NCBI GenBank assembly: GCA_004431415.1
Contig: QPMI01000221.1
Span: forward strand, 1 to 64,000
DNA from: Cyanophora paradoxa
Lineage: Eukaryota; Glaucocystophyceae; Cyanophorales; Cyanophoraceae
Length of the DNA: 64,000 nt
Direction: 5' to 3'
Shown here in pieces: positions 61,391-64,000 of the stretch. The notes under the pieces are model-generated. The model ran no database searches. It was not told where the DNA came from and saw only the letters and a list, made by a program, of their open reading frames with translations. Made by a program: the position numbers and the translations under genes. The stretch's first letter is position 1. Every line of letters begins with the position of its first letter.

Positions 61391-63285
61391 CAAACCCAAA
61401 AACCGCCGACCGAAATTCCTTTTTTAACCTTTTTTTCTACTCGAGATCCCCCCTGCTAAATAATTTCCGTGTCACACTCCCTCGAAGCAGAATTGTTAAT
61501 TCTGCCTCGACACGGACGCGATTGATGGACATTACACAGCTGCCCGAACCGCCACAGACCCCTCTAGATCCATTTTTAGCGTCCTAGCTCCCCTAAGACG
61601 ACCGCTCGCCCGTGGGCGTCGCACGACATCGAATTTCCCTCTGGATCAATTCCGGTACTTAACCTCCGACAAATGCAGTCCGAGTCAGAAGGTGGGACCC
61701 GGTCCCGCCCGGTCCCGCGACGAAATCGCGCCAGGGACGCCCCAGAACGATACAGAATGACGCGCGAGGGCGAGCGCATCGCCGCAAACTCGGTTTCGGG
61801 CGCCCTCGACGCTCCAGTGCAAACAGTCGGCCGAAATTTTGATCCGGCCGGTTCCGGCCGGTCCCGCGACGCGCGCAATCGATGCGCACTAGCGCGCATA
61901 GGCATAGCAGGGCCTGCGCACCCCCGAAATCCGGTTTTCGGAGCCGGAACAGCGCAGGAAGGTACCCGACGGCAAAAATTCGATCCCACACGGGCCCGGA
62001 CATCTTTCCGCGCGCCCACGCCGCGGCGCACGCGCGGAACGATAGCATAAGCATTTGAGATGTAGAAGAAGACTTCCGCACGGTCTCTAAATGCACCAGG
62101 CCGCGAGGACCCAGCCGACCCCGAAAATTCGATCCTGGACGGACCTGAACATCTTTCCGCGCACCCTCGCATTCTTGCGCATGCATCGCTACAATATTCA
62201 TTTGAGATTTTATCAAAGCCTTCCACAAGCTTCGAAGACGCGAAAGAGCACGAGAACCCAGCGGACGGCAAAAAGTCGATCCTGCACGGACCCGGACATC
62301 TTTCCGCGCGCCCACGCCGCGGCGCATGCGCGGAACAATAGCATAAGCATTTGAGATGTAGACAAAGCATTCCGCACGGTTTACGGATGCGCCGGGCCGC
62401 GAGGACCCAGCCGACCCCGAAAATTCGATCCTTCACGGACCTGCACGTCTTTCCGCGCGCCCTCGCATCCTCACGCAAGCACATCGCTACTATATTCATT
62501 TGGGATTTTATCAAAGCCTTCCACAAGCTTCGAAGACGCGAAAGAGCACGAGAACCCAGCCGGCGGCAAAAATTCGATCCTGCACGGGCCCGGACATCTT
62601 TCCGCGCGCCCACGCCGCGGTGCATGCGCGGAACAATAGCATAAGCATTTGAGATGTAGAAGAAGCCTTCCGCACGCTTTACGGATGCGCCGGGCCGCGG
62701 GGACCCAGCCGACCCCGAAAATTCGATCCTGGACAGACCTGCACATCTTTCCGCGCGCCCTCGCATCCTCACGCACGGGCATCGCTACAATATTCATCAG
62801 AGATGTTTTAAAAGCCTTTCGCAAGCTCTGCGGACGCAACAGGGCGCGGCAATCCAGCCGACGCAAAAATTCGATCCTGGCCACGCCTGCACATCTTTCC
62901 GCGCGCCCTCGCCTCCGCAGCCCTACACATCGATGCTATATGCATTCGAATTCGAGATTCTGTTTAAGCGATTCGCGAGATCTGTGCATGCGCCTGGCCG
63001 CGAGAACCTCGCCCCTCCCGGGCCTCCTTCCCAACAATATTATATAATTAATCTCCTCTCAATCTGCTCCACCCTTTATTTCCTCAGTACATTAATATTC
63101 CTCTAGCCGGCCAGCGCTAGCTGGACTGGCCGTCAGCCAGCCAGCTTCCAGCCAGAAAGCTGTTCGCGATCGGCCAGGCCGCTGGCCAGCCTGGCAGTCG
63201 GTGAATGCCCTGTAGGCCTACTGTGACAGCCGCGAGGGCGTCCGCGAGGCTTCGCCGTACTTAGTGCTCCGCAGGAGCACGGATC
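61385..63285 (-). repeat. Large repeat unit F with expanded subunit array
   Basis: It has the same ends as the other units but holds at least seven 145-155 bp subunits (cores near 61,975, 62,127, 62,274, 62,420, 62,573, 62,722 and 62,868). The two subunit types alternate, giving a higher-order period of about 300 bp. The left third (ttatttcctcagtacattaa ... gctggactggccgtcagcca) matches units B and D. Confidence 0.8.
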
Positions 63286-64000
63286 TTGTCTCAAACCCAA
63301 AAACCGACGATCTAAATTCCTTTTTTAACCTTTTTTTCCACTCGAGATCCCCCCTGCTAAATAATTTCCGTGTCGCACTCCCTCGAGGCAGAATTATTAA
63401 TTTTGCCTCGACACAGACGCGATTGCTGCTAGTCACACAGCCACCCGAACCCCCACAGACCTCTCTAGAGCCAATTTTAGCGTCCTGGCTCCCCTAAGAC
63501 GACCGCTCTCCCGTGGGCGTCGCGCGAATATCGAATATTCCTCTGGATCAATTCCGGTTCTTAACCTCCGACAAATCCAGTCCGAGTCAGAAGGTGGGAC
63601 CCGGTCCCGCCCGGTCCCGCGACAAAATCGCGCCAGGAACGCCCCAGAACGATACAGAATGACGCGCGAGGGCGAGCGCATCGCCGCAAACCCGATTTCG
63701 CGCGCCGTCGACGCTCCAGTGCGAAGAGTCGGCCGAAAATTTGATCCGGCCGGTTCCGGCCGGTCCCGCGACGCGCGCAATCGATGCGTACGGGCGCGCA
63801 TAGACATAGCAGCGCCTGCGCACCCCCGAAATCCGCTTTTCGGAGCCGGAAGAGCGCAGGAAGGTACCCGACGGCAAAAATTCGATCCTAGACAGGCCCG
63901 GAGATCTTTCCGCGCGCCCGCGCCGCGGCGCATGCGCGGAACGATAGCATAAGCATTTGAGATGTAGAAGAAGCCTTCCGCACGGTCTCTAAATGCGCCG
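63285..64000 (-). repeat. Large repeat unit G (runs off the window)
   Basis: A new unit begins immediately after the hairpin of unit F (tctcaaacccaaaaaccgac) and continues to the window end with the same block order. The palindrome here is changed (aattattaattttgcctc), so this copy is older or corrected differently. Confidence 0.8.

Noticed and set aside
1-64000. Giant-virus or bacterial origin of the window
   Set aside because: Frame-preserving GT-AG introns, TCF25 and CoA-synthase-type PPAT homologues, an LTR element with target duplication and satellite arrays all point to a eukaryotic nuclear genome.

Overview
The window looks like nuclear DNA of a GC-rich unicellular eukaryote, probably an alga or another protist. 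Conserved genes are split by short GT-AG introns. An LTR retrotransposon, a tyrosine-recombinase element, a hAT fragment, MITE-like elements and satellite repeats are present. No bacterial operons, Shine-Dalgarno spacing or intact rRNA/tRNA genes were seen. Introns are rich in C or G homopolymers. Many genes change frame at homopolymer runs where no splice site is visible, which suggests either uncorrected long-read indels or decayed copies. I cannot name the species.

Layout. 1-3.45 kb: exons of unidentified minus-strand genes. 3.8-5.7 kb: an ankyrin-like gene and a small unidentified gene. 5.8-9.9 kb: mostly palindrome-rich intergenic DNA and an ambiguous GC-rich block. 9.99-10.59 kb: an intronless GIY-YIG nuclease. 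11.8-13.4 kb: a beta-propeller-like gene broken by a frameshift. 13.9-16.8 kb: two compound repeats made of oppositely oriented short arrays around a duplicated spacer. 18.8-23.55 kb: a large minus-strand element coding for an Ulp1/C48-type cysteine protease joined or adjacent to a tyrosine recombinase, an acidic tract and a C2HC zinc finger. 24.95-26.04 kb: the middle and end of a TCF25/Rqc1 homologue, with a ~325 bp G-rich minisatellite upstream. 28.4-34.1 kb: minus-strand exons with a CDCA7-type zf-4CXXC_R1 zinc finger at the start and an SRA-YDG domain further on.

34.8-42.3 kb: repeat units of 1.2-1.5 kb in direct and inverted orientation, plus a hAT transposase fragment and MITE-like elements. 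42.94-48.675 kb: a complete LTR element with 280 bp LTRs, the 5 bp target duplication CAGTG, a gag-like gene and no visible pol (TR-GAG type). 49.4-59.2 kb: a gene-rich stretch with a multi-pass membrane protein, a HAD phosphatase, two unidentified genes and a CoA-synthase-type phosphopantetheine adenylyltransferase. 59.4-64 kb: more of the 35-42 kb repeat family, organised as satellite-like arrays.

Two parts stand out. The protease-recombinase element may be an undescribed kind of tyrosine-recombinase mobile element. The CDCA7-type finger plus SRA domain would, if one gene, combine two factors that eukaryotes normally use separately in maintaining DNA methylation.
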